From Ischnura elegans (lineage: Eukaryota; Arthropoda; Insecta; Odonata; Coenagrionidae), in contig NC_060249.1 in assembly GCF_921293095.1 (NCBI RefSeq), positions 80,115,907-80,179,906 on the forward strand: DNA of 64,000 nucleotides, read 5' to 3'. A model generated the notes under the pieces. The model saw only the letters and a program-made list of their open reading frames with translations. It did not search any database and was not told where the DNA came from. Each line of letters starts with the position of its first letter. Position 1 is the first letter of the stretch. Shown here in pieces: positions 44,634 to 56,779 of the stretch. A program made the translations under genes and the position numbers.

Positions 44634-45412
44634 AGCTCTATCTTCACCTAAACAAGCCAACCTATGGTTTGAAAGACATGGTGAGTGGATGTAGATTTTG
44701 GAAATTCAAATTAGTTTACTATGCCTTAACAATTGACATTTTTTACAACTTGGTCAACTTTTTTATTTGAATAAAATATATAAAAACTTGAATGTATTGA
44801 TGTGGCTCACTTCAAATCGTGACAAACCCCTAAATTTACAATAGAATTACATTTTTATAATCTCATATCTATATTAAAAATGAATTCATAATTTTACAAC
44901 TATTTCACATCTCTTGAAAATTGGTGGAAAGTCCTGCAGTGCCATGAATTTGAGCTGATAGTTTTTTGGTGATCAGATACATCAGCCTGCTTCATTGCTC
45001 AAAGTGTGACACCTAATATTCCAGCTCTTACTCTTCTTAGACGATTAGAATAAGATTAAAGGTCAAAATGAGACCAATATCTGTTAGCCATATTTTTCAA
45101 TTCTCAGTGTCTGATTGAAAATTTATTGGCACAGATAGTGAAAAGTTGATTATATTCCAGAGCTGAATGTAGAATGTAAAGAGTAGGTAAGCAAACCACA
45201 TATACATTCCCGTGGCGATACTCTTTTGAATAGTATGTTCATAATTTTGAGTATGGATGTTCAAACATGCTTCAAAACAACCAAACTGCCAATTTTTAGC
45301 ATCATGGTGTCTGGAGAATGGGAAGCATTCTGTAGCCAAAAGATTATTGGCAATAACAGAAAAAAAATTATTTATTCCCGAGTTCAATGCATGCTTTATG
45401 TAGTCCATTCGA
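44634..45412. other. No gene recognised
   Basis: AT-rich DNA between IFT57 and ALG7. Short open frames near 45097-45432 on both strands have no family resemblance. Confidence 0.35.
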
Positions 45413-46580
45413 ACCAATTGAAATTGATGTGATTAAAAGCACAATTAATCACTGCGCAATTTTCAAGTAAATTTATTAAGTGTTCTAATCACCATGCTAA
45501 TCCAAACGTCCACAACGGTAACTGAAAGGATGTGAAAGAGAAGAAATATGTAGGTATGAACAAAGTAGCTGATAGGAGAATTGAGTGGAGAGCTGCTTCA
45601 AAACAATCCTAGGATTGTTGACCAGTGATGATGATGATCAAACCAAGTCAAAAGGCAAATTAACAATAATGTTACATAAAGGCTAGATTTTTTATTTTTT
45701 ACTGCAATATCGAATGAAAGCACTCAAATGACCATATACATTATACCCCCCAACCCTCAACCACTTTGCAAAACTGCTTTGGTGTGCGGGAAGGAGAGAG
45801 TTTCACCACTTAGTTTGGGTCCCCATAGTCCTCATAAAGAATTTTTTTTACTGTAAGCATATGTGTGAGTGTTTGTAAATGAGTTTGGCTATTTTTCAGT
45901 TGAGAGACTGCGGTTTGGTCACTGCAGTAAAAATCTCCCCCTTCCTACGTATCAGCTCAGCGATTCATTTTTTGCAAGGTGGACCAGCAGTGGGAGATAT
46001 TACATGGCCCTTTGAGTGTTTTCATTCCATGTTGCATCTTTGAGGCTGTAGAACTCAATTCCCACTTTTGAACTTATTATTTAATGTTTAAATTTTTACC
46101 AAATTATTCCTCGGTCCTCAGACGAGTTTCTGGGTAAATGACGCATGGGTACCAATGCAGGTGAAGGAGAGCTTGACAGAGATGAAATCATAAAAGAGGA
46201 AGGGCTGTGGGCTAAAAGGTGGTTTGGAATGGTGACTCACAATTACAAGATGCTGAGAGATCCTACGCAGGTGCAACTTTTTGGGACCAGCTTAATGGCT
46301 TCATTGTTGATTACAAAGATAATCCTTGGCCACCAAAGGGAATGAAGGATGCTGAGTGAAATGGTCTCAGTAGGTGATAGTTTAGGGGAGAGACAAGGGT
46401 GGGTGGAAGAAAATAGTGTGATGCGGAGATGATGGTGCAACTGCATGTGCACAATAAACTTCATGTACTGATTAAAATTTATGTAATTAAAAGTGTAAAT
46501 TAATCACAGTGCAATTTAAGAGGAAATGTATCCAGTGTTACTATCACCATGTTAATCCAAATTTCCATAATGGTAACTAA
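45413..46580. repeat. Dispersed duplicate segment, one copy hit by a LINE
   Basis: About 100 bp at 45425-45527 and 46475-46575 are diverged direct copies (both contain AATTAATCAC, TATCACCATG/AATCACCATG and a final AA(T/C)GGTAACT). In the first copy the LINE fragment starts right after GGTAACT. The sequence between the copies is non-coding. Confidence 0.6.
45528..45640 (+). mobile_element. 5'-truncated RTE-like LINE, 3' end only
   Basis: About 110 bp match the end of the LINE at 3.25-6.55 kb, including KEKKYVGM, ADRRIEWRAASKQS, stop, then GGATTGTTGACCAGTGATGA and a (GAT)n end. Extreme 5' truncation is usual for target-primed reverse transcription. Divergence from the long copy is low. Confidence 0.85.
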
Positions 46581-47139
46581 ATATTACCCAAACTTTCAGG
46601 AAGTAAACTCACTCACACTCAACAAATAACAAGAGCAAGATACTTGTACTTCGAATATCCTATAATGTTTCTAACAGTAATTCTGAGATAGTTATAATGT
46701 AGGTGCTCCAATAGCACAATTATATACAAGGAGGATTTTTTCAATCGGCAAAATAGATAGGAGCCACAGGATTTCCAATTATACGTTAAACAAATGCATA
46801 AATAGGTTCTACTGGTAACTTATGAGATAATTAAGAGATATTATTATACTCACAGATATATTTATTTGTCATATTTTTACAATAATCAATAAAAACAATT
46901 ATCATTTAAAATGATACTAAGAAAATGGCTGGTAACAGACAATATTCCACACCAAATTGGCACATGATCATATAAACTTGATTTTCATGCAAATGTTTTA
47001 TAAAAATGTACCTCATTTACCATGTTTCAGCAATCACAATGCTCAACACAATAGTTCATATATACAGGACTAGCCATAATCATTTAAGAATGCAAATCCT
47101 TCTAAAGGTTTTCTAATCACATCCTTCCATCAAAAGGTA
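46581..47139. other. No gene recognised; 3' flank of ALG7
   Basis: AT-rich sequence downstream of the ALG7 stop codon. It probably holds the 3' UTR of ALG7, but no single polyadenylation site can be singled out. Confidence 0.35.
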
Positions 47140-50100
47140 TCATGGGTTATAAAATATCCATGCCATTGGATAACGAATTGTGAAGGCTATAGCACTGCAG
47201 AACACCTGAAAAATAAATAATAAATGAAAACCATCACATGCTGATGAAAGGAAAGCAGAGTAAAAGCATCTCTTTTGCATAATTATTCATTCCCTTGGGC
47301 CAGAGGTCCCTAAATGTATCAGTTCCGCTCGTCAGAGCCAGCAGCCAGAAAGCAGCACTGGGGTGGGGGTAGCATAAGTGGAGTATTTGCAAGGTTAGAG
47401 AAGGGTAATGAGTGATTTATCAGCTAAACCTTATATCTAAAGGAATCAGCTAAAATAAGCTGTGACTCACAGGCACCACTTTCATGGATTACGTTTGTTT
47501 TTTATTTACAGTATGACAATGATGATTACATAAGTATGTGACCAAGAATAGGGGCCTAATTTTTTAAACTGTATTTTTGCACAATGGATTGAAGCTGTTT
47601 TTCGTCATTGCTCTTCTTGTCTTAATTAGATACTATAAGCTGTAATGGCTTTCCATTACATATGTAATAACTTGATAGCAAATATTTTCAAAGCTTGAGG
47701 CTCCAAATAAGGTATCTAATACACAAAGCAAATGTAAACACAGATTATACCAAGTGCCAGAAAGATTTATGCATGCCACAAAATGAGGTTGATAACAACC
47801 ATTCATTTCAGTAAAATATCTGAAATATGGCTTTTTAACTACTTTATCAAATGAGTAAGAAAAATATAGAACCTCAAATTTCAAGCACATGCACTATCCC
47901 TATTGATAACATTATAGTGAAACTGAAGATCCAAATATATATGAATGAGAAGGTGATTGCTAACAATAAATTTTTATGGTCAAATCTCAAAAGCCTACAC
48001 AGGCTACACACATTTTCCAGGAAATTATAGGATCACATTATGTCCTTGAAAATGACATATTATGTTGAAACCATGGTCAGTAGTTGAGTTTTGAATTAAA
48101 GTGTCGAAATTAACATCTGTTTTTATCATGGACAATACAACCATGTCTTTTTCCAGAACCATATGTAACTGTTCCTGTCTAGATACAAAATGGGCACCGG
48201 ACATTGAGGGATCACCCAGCATCCTGAAACTATGAGTCACCGCATCTTTCCCCTTATCACCAACTCCTATTTTTTCAATTTGGTTCTCCTTGCCCTATCA
48301 ACTCCCATTAACATTGACACAACTGACCAACTAAAATACATGACAATAAAGCTGTACAAACTATTTTTCCACAACTTGACAAAATAAGTTATCATCTTAC
48401 CTGTACAACCAGAAGGATTTGACATAGTTTCTTTTCGTGAGTTGGTCCAATCCACAGCAGGATAAAATTTATGAGGGTCAAATTATTGCATTCCATAAAC
48501 TTTCCATCTTCACCAATATTCTCCTTTAAATCTATGATTCGGAGTACTTTGAATGCTTTTAAGATGATCCAGCCCAGCCAATTTAAATCAGTCTTCTTAA
48601 AAGTAGTCACACTACATACCAACTTGTCAGTTTTGCTGCAATGCCTAAAAACAAATTATGAAAATTAGAAGATCACTGCTACTAGGCACATTGGTAATCA
48701 TATTTTATTCAGCAAAATATGCAATTAATAATATCAATTGTTGAATCCGGTTCAGTTAATCTTTACGGTTGAGCTGATGAGACTATACATAGCAAGTTAG
48801 GGTGAGTGGAGGGAAAGTCGGGTTGAAATTGGGTCGAAACACACACTAGATAGAATCAAAATTTTTAGTTGTTGCCACTTTGTACAAAAGTATTCAGTTA
48901 TATTTTCCGATACATTTATGTAACTGCTTTAACGAATTGAAATAAAAATTAGCTCTAAACTTAGGGCCCTATTAACATGCTTTTGGTATGTTACAAGCCA
49001 GTGGTGGATCCAAAGGGGGACTATAGCCTCCTCCCTTAATATCTAATTTACACCAGATAATATGGTAATTTTGTGCAGACCTCCTCTACTGCTAGGAGGT
49101 TACCCCACACTTAGCCCCCCCCCCTCCCCTTGTTTCTATCCTGGATCTGCCACTCTCCTCCCCCACTTGCTTTAGCCACCTCCACTCAGCCACAAAGGTA
49201 AATTGAACCGGGTATAATAGGAGAAAGAAAATATTTGATTGGATAAAAAATAAGACAATTTTTTATTTGTGCCAACTGCAAAGGTGCTCCCACAGACTAA
49301 ACTATACCCATATAAAATACATTTCTTGATTGAATAAGCAAGGAACATAATAACCCTTGCAGTCATAATATTTTTAAAATACTTCACCTAAGTGCTAAAA
49401 GTTTTTGAATTCACATGCCAACAATTAAATTTTTATCATGTAAAAATTTAATCCTTAACCCTACCATGAATGCATACTGTAAGTAGATGTGATTGGGGTT
49501 ATACCATATACTATGTGTATCATGACTTATGTGGGAATTCAACATTAAAAGTGAATTGAGAAATCCACTGAAGATAACTTGTTCAAACATACTAATAATG
49601 ACATTAACAGGAAATACAAAGAATGCCACATAGAGCACAGTGGCCTGCCCAACTTGGGCTCCCACCGCAAGGATTGCATCAAAACCCGACAGCTCAAGTT
49701 TGATCACTTAGACAGAACTGAAAAGGCAATATCCAGCACCTAATAACTGCTGCTATACCCTTTTTCCGAACTGACGGCGGCTGACCTTGAGCGTACTTGA
49801 AACACACCCACTCTTCTAGCCAATTACAGATGAGCGACAGGAGAAAGTGTGTTGGAGCCCGCAGTCTCTCTCCGAACTCCGTGCAGTGCAGATCGCTCTC
49901 CAGCTAGCAGTGTTGCCAAATCGAATCTGTGGAGATCGCACAGCGTTCGTCCGAAAATCTTCCGCCGCCCCCAAAAGTACCATTATTCCCAAGGCTGGCA
50001 ATGCTGGTCTGCCAGATGGAGGGGAAAAGGGAAGGGGATGAAGGGGAAAAGAGAGGTGGAAGGGGCAGCGCTTCTGATTGGCTACTCGCTATTTTCCACC

Positions 50101-53100
50101 CAGCCGCCGTAGGTTCAGAAAAATGGTATAGGAGCACAGCTAATATGAAATACATATAGCTGGACTTCAAAAAAGCATGCCCTTTCCCAAGCACACCCAA
50201 AAGTTTCTTTGATAACCTAGAAATATGAAGTATGCTTCACAGTGTGTGGGGATACATCCACCAAAGGGTTAAAGAACATTTACAAAGTCAAAAACTATGT
50301 CTCCCCAAAAAATATTGAGTTGAATTTCCATTTAGGTATTTACACCATATCAACACACAAATTTTGAAGTCATGAAACCAATACAGATGTTAGTCTATTA
50401 GGTGAAAACTGTCATGTTTTTAGTAAATTTTCCATGAGAACTCTTAAAATTATCCCATTAAAAAATACAGTAGATTCCGGTTAATGGGTCCACCGGTTAC
50501 TTGGGGCAGCCGCTTAATTGGGGCAAATCTTGAAGAACCGAATCCAATTGAAGAATATCCTAGAGTTTTCTACGCTTAATTGGGACAGCATGCCGCTTTA
50601 TTGGGCCATGAGTCGGCGACATTGACTCTATGCTCGCGACGAAATTAATTTTTTTTCTTATCAGAATACTGTTTTTTATATTTTCCTTCTTTAATTCAGT
50701 CTTATTTTTCTCAAGTGTACCTATTCTTGCCTTAATCTTAAAACTCTTGTTCTTATACCATCCGTGTGAGGAATCGGATTCCGTTTCCCGACCATGAGAC
50801 CTCATTCAACGTAGTGATGTGTTCAAGAGGAGAGGACTCCTGTGGCAGGCTATAGGTGATCGAATGAGCCCGGGATAGTTAGAAAGAACTGATGACACCC
50901 GTGGTGAGGGTGCAAGAGCGAGTACGGGCCAATTTCTAGGAATTACAGGCTGATTTTGAGCAGAGGAGACAGTTCGAGGCAAACAATTTCGCTTACAAAG
51001 AGCTTTTTGTTCGCAGCATCTTTAACAAAATTCAACTTACTCATGGAATCTATCCTCTTAATTACTTTTCCTCTATACAACTGAGTAGTCACTATTGGAA
51101 AATTACGTTTCTTCGTTCCTTTCTCTTTTTCCCATCACTCTTCCAGTAGTCTATGCATGCACAAAAGACATTTTTCTCTTCACTTGTACCTAGTCATCTG
51201 TGAACTAACAGTCTAAAACCAGTTTCAATGGTGCGCATATTTGGTGGGATTTATCTCGTGCTCTACGATCTAAGTGAACCTAGGATAAGTGATATTGCTT
51301 TAATTCTGAGAGTTCAGTGACGCTCCGTTTCTTGAATAATATGCCACGTTAAGACCTTTTACTCGCTGAAATTTGCTATACTCGACAAAAATAAAGATTA
51401 TCCTCAATCCAGTCATCTCCGTTTGGCTGAGATTACCGGGGTGCCGAAATTGACGATAGCTCAGTTATTGAAGCAACAGGATAAACTAAGAGAGGAATGG
51501 AGTCACAAAGGAAAGCAAGCATTGTCTATGAAACGCAAGCGTCAACGTAAGGATCCAGATGTTGAGGACGCTTTAAATCAATGGTATTCTATTGTAAGCG
51601 ATCGAGAGATTTGTGTAAGCGTTCCAATGTTAGATAAGAAGTCGGAGGAACTAGCTTTGAAACTTGGTCATGATCATTTTAAGGCAACAGATGGTTGGCA
51701 TCTCCATGGAAGACCAGAAACGAAATAAAATTCAAGAGAGCTAACGGAGAAAAAAGTGCTGATGTTGTGAGTGCAGAGGAGTGGAAATTGAACAAACTGC
51801 CCAAGTTACTCCTGAATTTTTGCGCTGATGGCATTTACAATGCCAATGAAACGGGACTGTAATACCGAGCAACACCAAATGGCTCTTCTTATTACAGTCA
51901 TGTAGGACCAACGGGCTTCAAAAAATTGATGGATCGCATCACTGTTTAGTATTGTTTAAATGTTTCAGGAACTGATAAAAAAACTCTTCTGGCAATTCTA
52001 AAAAAGTGCTAAGCCTCAATGCTTTAAAGGGTTAAGAATAAGCAGTTTACCATCAGAGTACCGAGCCAATAGCAAGGTAGCGATGAGAGTGAGTCTCTTT
52101 ACGCAATGATTGACCAGTGGGGATATAGAATTAACATGGAAATCAAGAAAGGTTCTTCTTGTACTTGAAAATTGTACGGCACATGCTAATTGCCACAATG
52201 TGTGTTAAAACATTATCAGTTGGAATTTCTGCTTGGAAACATAACGTCCTTGGAGCAACCAATGGATATGGGGATCATTAAAAATTTGAGAACACTTTAC
52301 CGTGGGAAATAAGTAGATAATATTCTAGAATCTATAGATAACCTTCTGATATCATCATCCACCGCCAACGCGCTAAGCTCAAAGGTGAACATTCAGCAAG
52401 CAATATTGTTTCTGGCTAAAAGCTGACCCAATGTCAAATGTCAAAAAATTCAAAATTGTTTTTTCATTGCGATTTCTAAAGTTTCAGTGCAGTGTTCAAC
52501 ATTACAGCAGAATCTGAAAATGTATTCAACTCCAAACTGTGCCACATAACAAGCCATGAAGAGCTCGATAATATTCACTGCAATTTGGACCAATGAAAAC
52601 TGTGAACTTGATATTGCTGAAACCATATTACAGAGGCAACAGTGAAGCTGAAGGTGAGGATGGTGATGGAGATGAAATCGCACCTGAACGTAGCTAAGTG
52701 ATAACTCTGGATGCAAGGAGGTTCATTGAGGGTTTACGACTCTTCTTCATGTAAAAGGCAATGAAGATAGCCCAAGGTCGTCATTGGATTTCTGTGCCGA
52801 CTTGGGTCGTACGACGAGGATGACGAGAATGCTGCAGAGAACATTAGACAAATTCCTTGGATGAGGAGATACGATTTGAAATGAAAGTACTTGCATGTTT
52901 AGGAATTTAAGGAATCACATATTATTAACTAATTAACCGTGAATTTTTCTTCAATAGGAGTTAGTAAATGACATTCATCCAGCATCGCCTGAGACTGTGA
53001 AAAATATTTTCAACTAAGATTACTATCATTCTTAAAAATGTAAATAAATTAACTAATCTCGCTGATTTATTAAACAAATTAATAGTTTAATAAACGTTGT

Positions 53101-53564
53101 TTGCACTATAACCATCCTTTAGTCTTCTTTCTATCATTTCAAAGTTTGTTCATGTACATGTATGGGATAGTTCGCCTAATTGGGGCAGCCGCTTAATTGG
53201 GGCAAAGTGTGCCTGTCCCGATGTGTCCCAATTAATCGGAATCTACTGTATAAGAAAGGAAATATTTTTAAAGCTATTCTAAAACATAATTATGTAAATT
53301 AAAATTATGACAGAAATAGAAATTATGTGGTAAGGCTTTAATTAAATGCATGTAATACATAAAAGATGTACTTACTTTGGAATGCGATGTCGAGGGCAAT
53401 GCACCAAATGAAAGAGTTGAGGAACTGAATACAAAAAATTTATAATTTGTGGAAGGAAAAATAGCAGCATGGTTTTGCTGAAATGTCCTAATATCCCGAC
53501 CACAGCAAATGTCATGCCAGAGAAGTAACAAAATGTATCTCCAACAAACACTCTTGAAGGATAC
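47140..53564 (-). CDS. ALG7: UDP-GlcNAc:dolichyl-phosphate GlcNAc-1-phosphotransferase, last three coding exons
   Basis: This ER membrane enzyme (ALG7/DPAGT1) makes GlcNAc-PP-dolichol, the first step of N-glycan precursor assembly and the target of tunicamycin. Exons (minus): 53564-53376, 48644-48401 and 47205-47140, with GT/AG junctions and compatible phases. The first reads [20 protein letters not shown], then [20 protein letters not shown] and CPRHRIPK. It holds the conserved nucleotide-sugar binding loops (FVGDT, PRHRIP) and two membrane segments. The second has [33 protein letters not shown] and GPTHEK; the third reads [20 protein letters not shown] then P and stop. Together they give about 166 residues of the roughly 410 expected. 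The first exon starts in the second codon position after a Trp-type split codon. The upstream exons were not found; they should lie at higher coordinates, probably beyond 64000. Confidence 0.93.
48999..49155. mobile_element. hAT-type MITE, eroded
   Basis: The ends CAGTGGTGGATCCAAAGGGG and the complement of GAGTGGCAGATCCAGG resemble the 17259 and 10939 elements. Lies in the long ALG7 intron (48645-53375). No target-site duplication was seen. Confidence 0.5.
49746..50142. mobile_element. GC-rich MITE with about 37-bp TIRs
   Basis: The left arm reads GCTATACCCTTTTTCCGAAC, then TGACGGCGGCTG. The right arm is the complement of CCTATACCATTTTTCTGAAC followed by CTACGGCGGCTG. CTAATA flanks both sides (about 49740 and 50142) and may be part of a target-site duplication. 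The interior is clearly more GC-rich than the ALG7 intron around it and has purine-rich runs. Overlapping short ORFs are not credible genes. Confidence 0.6.
50468..53248 (+). mobile_element. Tigger/pogo DNA transposon, inactive (ALG7 intron)
   Basis: The ends are CAGTAGATTCCGGTTAATGG and the complement of CAGTAGATTCCGATTAATTG, both flanked by the TA target duplication (50466-50467 and 53249-53250). Sub-terminal GGGGCAGCCGCTTAATTGGG occurs at both ends, giving long TIRs. About 2.78 kb long, it carries a transposase pseudogene. Confidence 0.9.
51370..52440 (+). pseudogene. Tigger-type transposase (CENP-B/DDE) pseudogene
   Basis: The N-terminal helix-turn-helix DNA-binding part is readable as [20 protein letters not shown] (about 51408). 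A CENP-B-like second domain follows ([28 protein letters not shown]), and then a stop near 51726. In a shifted frame the DDE domain continues: [17 protein letters not shown] (about 51809-51859). The family has D in YNADETGL, so the first catalytic Asp is Asn here. Next comes [13 protein letters not shown]. The second catalytic region reads [11 protein letters not shown] (about 52158), again with N where the family has LVDNCTAH. Several stops are present. Clearly dead. Confidence 0.8.
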
Positions 53565-53786
53565 CTACAAAAGTTTAACAATTAAATATGAGAAAAAAGA
53601 ACTCCAAACAAATAATGTTACCGCAACTATTTTGATCAAAGATAAATTCATCATATTTTTTCACTGAGAAAATGTAGCTAAATCTCATTGCACTAAAGTG
53701 AAATGACTGTTGTATCACCAAATGAATTTTTTACTTCATACATTTATGAATTTATGTACTTCTAAAAATAAGGACTGAAGGAACAA

Positions 53787-54071
53787 GTGACTTTGTACGC
53801 AGTCACGCGCACGGGTGCAAAGTTAAATACACCAAAGGATGAAGTTCACCATGAAAAAATATTTGACTTAGCCGGGATTCGAACCCGGATCTCCCGATTG
53901 CATGACGTCAACATCTTGTTCGGTAAAACCCATCCCGAAGTTCGCTCTGAGAAGATGGCTTGGTGGTGTAACTGGTAGCACGCCTGACCGGCAATCGGGA
54001 GATCCGGGTTCGAATCCCGGCTAAGTCAAATATTTTTTCATGGCGAACTTCATCCTTTGGTGTATTTAACT
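53787..54071. repeat. Head-to-head tRNA-SINE palindrome, young copy
   Basis: The arms 53821-53901 and 53991-54071 are complementary at about 80 of 81 positions. The right half has a tRNA-like head (GGTGGTGTAACTGGTAGCAC; B box GGTTCGAATCC at 54007-54017) and the tail CTAAGTCAAATATTTTTTCA. The left half is the same SINE reversed and runs on to its 3' end (complement of TACAAAGTCACTT, about 53787). The 89-bp centre includes unique sequence. It lies in the ALG7 upstream intron. Confidence 0.75.
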
Positions 54072-54365
54072 TCTAAAAATAGTCTATGCAGTTCATAACA
54101 GGCATAAAAAATATTCAATGCAGCAAAGGAAGGCTTTTTCACCAAATTTCAGTCACTGAATAGATTACTGATAATGACAGTCAACTACCACACTCCTGCC
54201 ATGAAACAGAGGGGTGGCTCCATTTCCCTTCTCTCGTCTGTACCAACATACCATGATGGCCGTCACTATTTCCATATTGTTCAACTGACCAGTCAACTAG
54301 AGTTTTACCATAGAGTAAGTATATAGAGTACGATACTTTGTGGAGATCCATTATGAGATATGAAG

Positions 54366-54675
54366 TAAAACACTTTGCACTTTCCACATAAAAATTTATT
54401 TAACTACAGTCGACATGTTTTGCTGCACTGCAGCATTATCCAGACATCCAATTCACCATCTGCACATCCTTAATGTTTTTTATCCGGGGGAGGATAGGTA
54501 TGATTTTTCTCAAGCCCACTGAATCCCTACACATTTTATGAACTTTTTTTGTACTATAATGATCCGATCTTCCCCTGTAAAAATCATTGTCTTGATAATG
54601 CTGCAGTGCAGCGAAACATGTCGACTGTAGTTTAATAAATTTTTATGTGGAAAGTGCAAAGTGTTTTACTTCAAA
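54366..54675. mobile_element. Penelope-type terminal repeat pair, inverted
   Basis: The arms 54366-54442 and 54591-54675 are inverted copies containing AACATGTCGACTGTAGTT, then AAATTTTTATGTGGAAAGTG and CAAAGTGTTTTACTTC. Each arm carries the hammerhead-like motif at its inner end. The spacer of about 150 bp has no coding sequence, so this is a solo terminal structure left by a Penelope-like element. A relative of the right arm occurs at 63.25-63.35 kb. Confidence 0.65.
54591..54622 (+). ncRNA. Hammerhead-like core, Penelope subfamily 2
   Basis: CTTGATAAT, then a 5-bp stem GCTGC/GCAGC with AGT loop, GAAAC, A, TGTC. Compared with CUGANGA the C3 and G8 equivalents are changed (TTGATAA), so catalysis is unlikely. 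The inverted arm (54408-54442, minus) has TGGATAA and CAAAAC at the same places. Confidence 0.4.
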
Positions 54676-55980
54676 TCGCATGTGCAGATGGCATGAGAGG
54701 GAGATGAGAGACATCAGCTCAAGAGACTAGGGAAAGAAGATGGAATAAAAATCGAAATTATTTAAGCCAAGGTCCATTGCATATTTTTGTCACATGCAAT
54801 AATAAAGTAGAAATATCAAGCCCCCAGGAAATTAATGATGGAAAAGTGAATAAAAAAACACTAGAGCCTTTTTCTGCCTGCACATCAACCATATGAAAAA
54901 AATCTATATTTTATAAAAGGCTCTAGAAATTAGGTTAACATCAGTTTAATAACTGCCACATGGGCTTGATAGGACAATTTTACCGTGGTCACCTTTCGAA
55001 ACATAGTTATTGTAGGAATTCATGGTCAAAAGGTTGAGTAACTCTAAGCTGCTTCAACAATAGTCAAGATTAACACAATTTTATCCACTTGCAAATACAC
55101 TATCACTTACTATGTGTATAGTAAGCAATAGTAACTATGTGTATTCAATATGGGACCAACTTAAGACACATTACAATATCTTTATTTAATTTCAAGAATT
55201 AATACTTATTAGCATCTTCACCAGCATAGTGAAAAATTGCAACTCTTTCCTTTGCAATCTTACCGCAAATGAGCTAGCTGTTCTTGGTATTTAGACTGTG
55301 CTTTTGCATCATTAGCACATACTTTCTGACCTCAAGTTCTTCCACCGGATCAAGAATGGCCAATAATGACCTCTTGCTAATATATATTGTAAGTCTCAGC
55401 AACGTCCCTCATGGGTTATCCAGAACTTAAAACTATTCCATTCATATATTTCTTAGAGATTTGTCATTTGCAAAACTGTCCTTCTAAAACATTGTACCTT
55501 ATTTTCCTACCTAAATTACCATAGCAAATGAAAATTGACTTTGCACTCAGATGAGGATATAATCCATTGTTTAAAGATAAAAATAACAACTTTTCATTTT
55601 TTGGAGTCTTTCTCAATTATTTTTCATTCTTAATCCATCATCAGATAGGCATACCCAGAATCAAAAGTAGGGGGGGGGGGGGGGAGAATAGTTGTGGTCA
55701 TTCAAGTTGTAACTTTTTTGCACAGAAAAGGTTAATGAAACCAAAATTATAAGGAAATTATGATCGCAATTTATTATTTTTTATAATTATTTGCTTGAAT
55801 AAATAATGATTTTATTTTAGTTCCATGTCTTATGGTAATAACATTTTTCTTCAAAAGGAAAATTTGTTCATAACTTTTGTTTTGAACTAAATTTATTTTC
55901 GCTTCTCGGGGGGTCCAGCTGCCCTCTCTTGCTGGGTAGCACCCATGCATCATCAATTTATTTTTTAACCTTATCCTTCT
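54676..55980. other. No gene confirmed; ALG7 upstream intron or intergenic DNA
   Basis: No ALG7 exon was recognised. A G run of about 14 near 55672 follows ATAGGCATACCCAGAATC, an eroded MITE end. A minus-strand phrase near 55260-55370 (CANDAKAQSKYQEQLAHL) ends at a donor-like GTAAGA but belongs to no family that could be named. Confidence 0.3.
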
Positions 55981-56190
55981 GCTACCAATCCTTTTTATGC
56001 ATTATAATTTAATGAAAAATTCTCATACCCACAATTATGGCACAAAAACCCATGATGACTTCCATAGGTGTTTTGTAAGGACCAAGGGTACTGCTCTTGG
56101 ACCTAGATCAACTGGTCTTAAACTGTTTAGTAAATTGCCTTCAGAATTGATTGTGATAGGACTTTTGCAAAAAAATTGAGTGTTTTTGCA
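55981..56190 (+). pseudogene. Non-LTR retrotransposon RT 3' fragment (tentative)
   Basis: Reads HNYGTKTHDDFHRCFVRTKG, then TALGPRSTGLKLFSKLPSEL. The pattern H-(S/N)-Y-x-T-(R/K) ... G-x-K-L-(W/F)-(N/S)-x-L-P is the last conserved block of many CR1/jockey-group LINE proteins. Only this block survives. Confidence 0.45.
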
Positions 56191-56779
56191 AAACAAATTG
56201 TTTAGGTCAGTGAATGAATTTATGTTCATGGATTAAAGTAAATATTATTATAAAATTATTATTAGGGGGATAATTAGCTTTCATTAGATTTTAAGTTATA
56301 TAAAAAAAATAAGAAGAATTACCACAAAACTTGAGTAGATTAGCAAACTCTCTAACGACATACATTTAAATACTGTTGACCGGATATCACACTTGAGTAC
56401 ATCGATTAGCCACATTCAAATTTTGCGGAGAAGTGCGTGCGCGGAAGCGAAGTTCGGAAGAGGGGTAGGCGAGGAGGGGCTGAGCAAAAACACAGTTGTG
56501 CGCAATCAGCGGAGTTTTCCGGCGAAGGAACCAGACGACACCCCCGCGACGCTCTTCGGTAGCTGACCTCGATCGTTAAAAGCTGGGACACACGCCCCAC
56601 GTGGAGAAGCCAAGGACAGAGCTAACTAATCGCACATACGATGCCGATCACATATCACATAGTTTAAATGTAAGCGATAAAAATAGAATTTTTAATGCTC
56701 GTAATCGCATATATTATGTATTCCGAATATAACACCGACTTCATAAATGATTTCTTATTACGCCTTCTTTAGGATAAAT

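Noticed and set aside
49411-49707. 98-codon minus-strand frame as an extra ALG7 exon
   Set aside because: No similarity to the expected ALG7 sequence, and the neighbouring exons 53564-53376 and 48644-48401 join in phase without it.
49816-50200. Overlapping open frames on both strands in GC-rich DNA
   Set aside because: They lie inside a MITE with clear TIRs and are explained by its composition.
53954-54028. Possible functional tRNA gene with good B box and T-arm
   Set aside because: The 5' and 3' acceptor strands do not pair, the sequence continues into a SINE tail, and the same unit occurs inverted next to it. SINE is the better call.
55250-55380. Minus-strand phrase ending in a donor-like GTAAGA, tested as an upstream ALG7 exon
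   Set aside because: The translation does not resemble any part of ALG7, and the open frame is very short.
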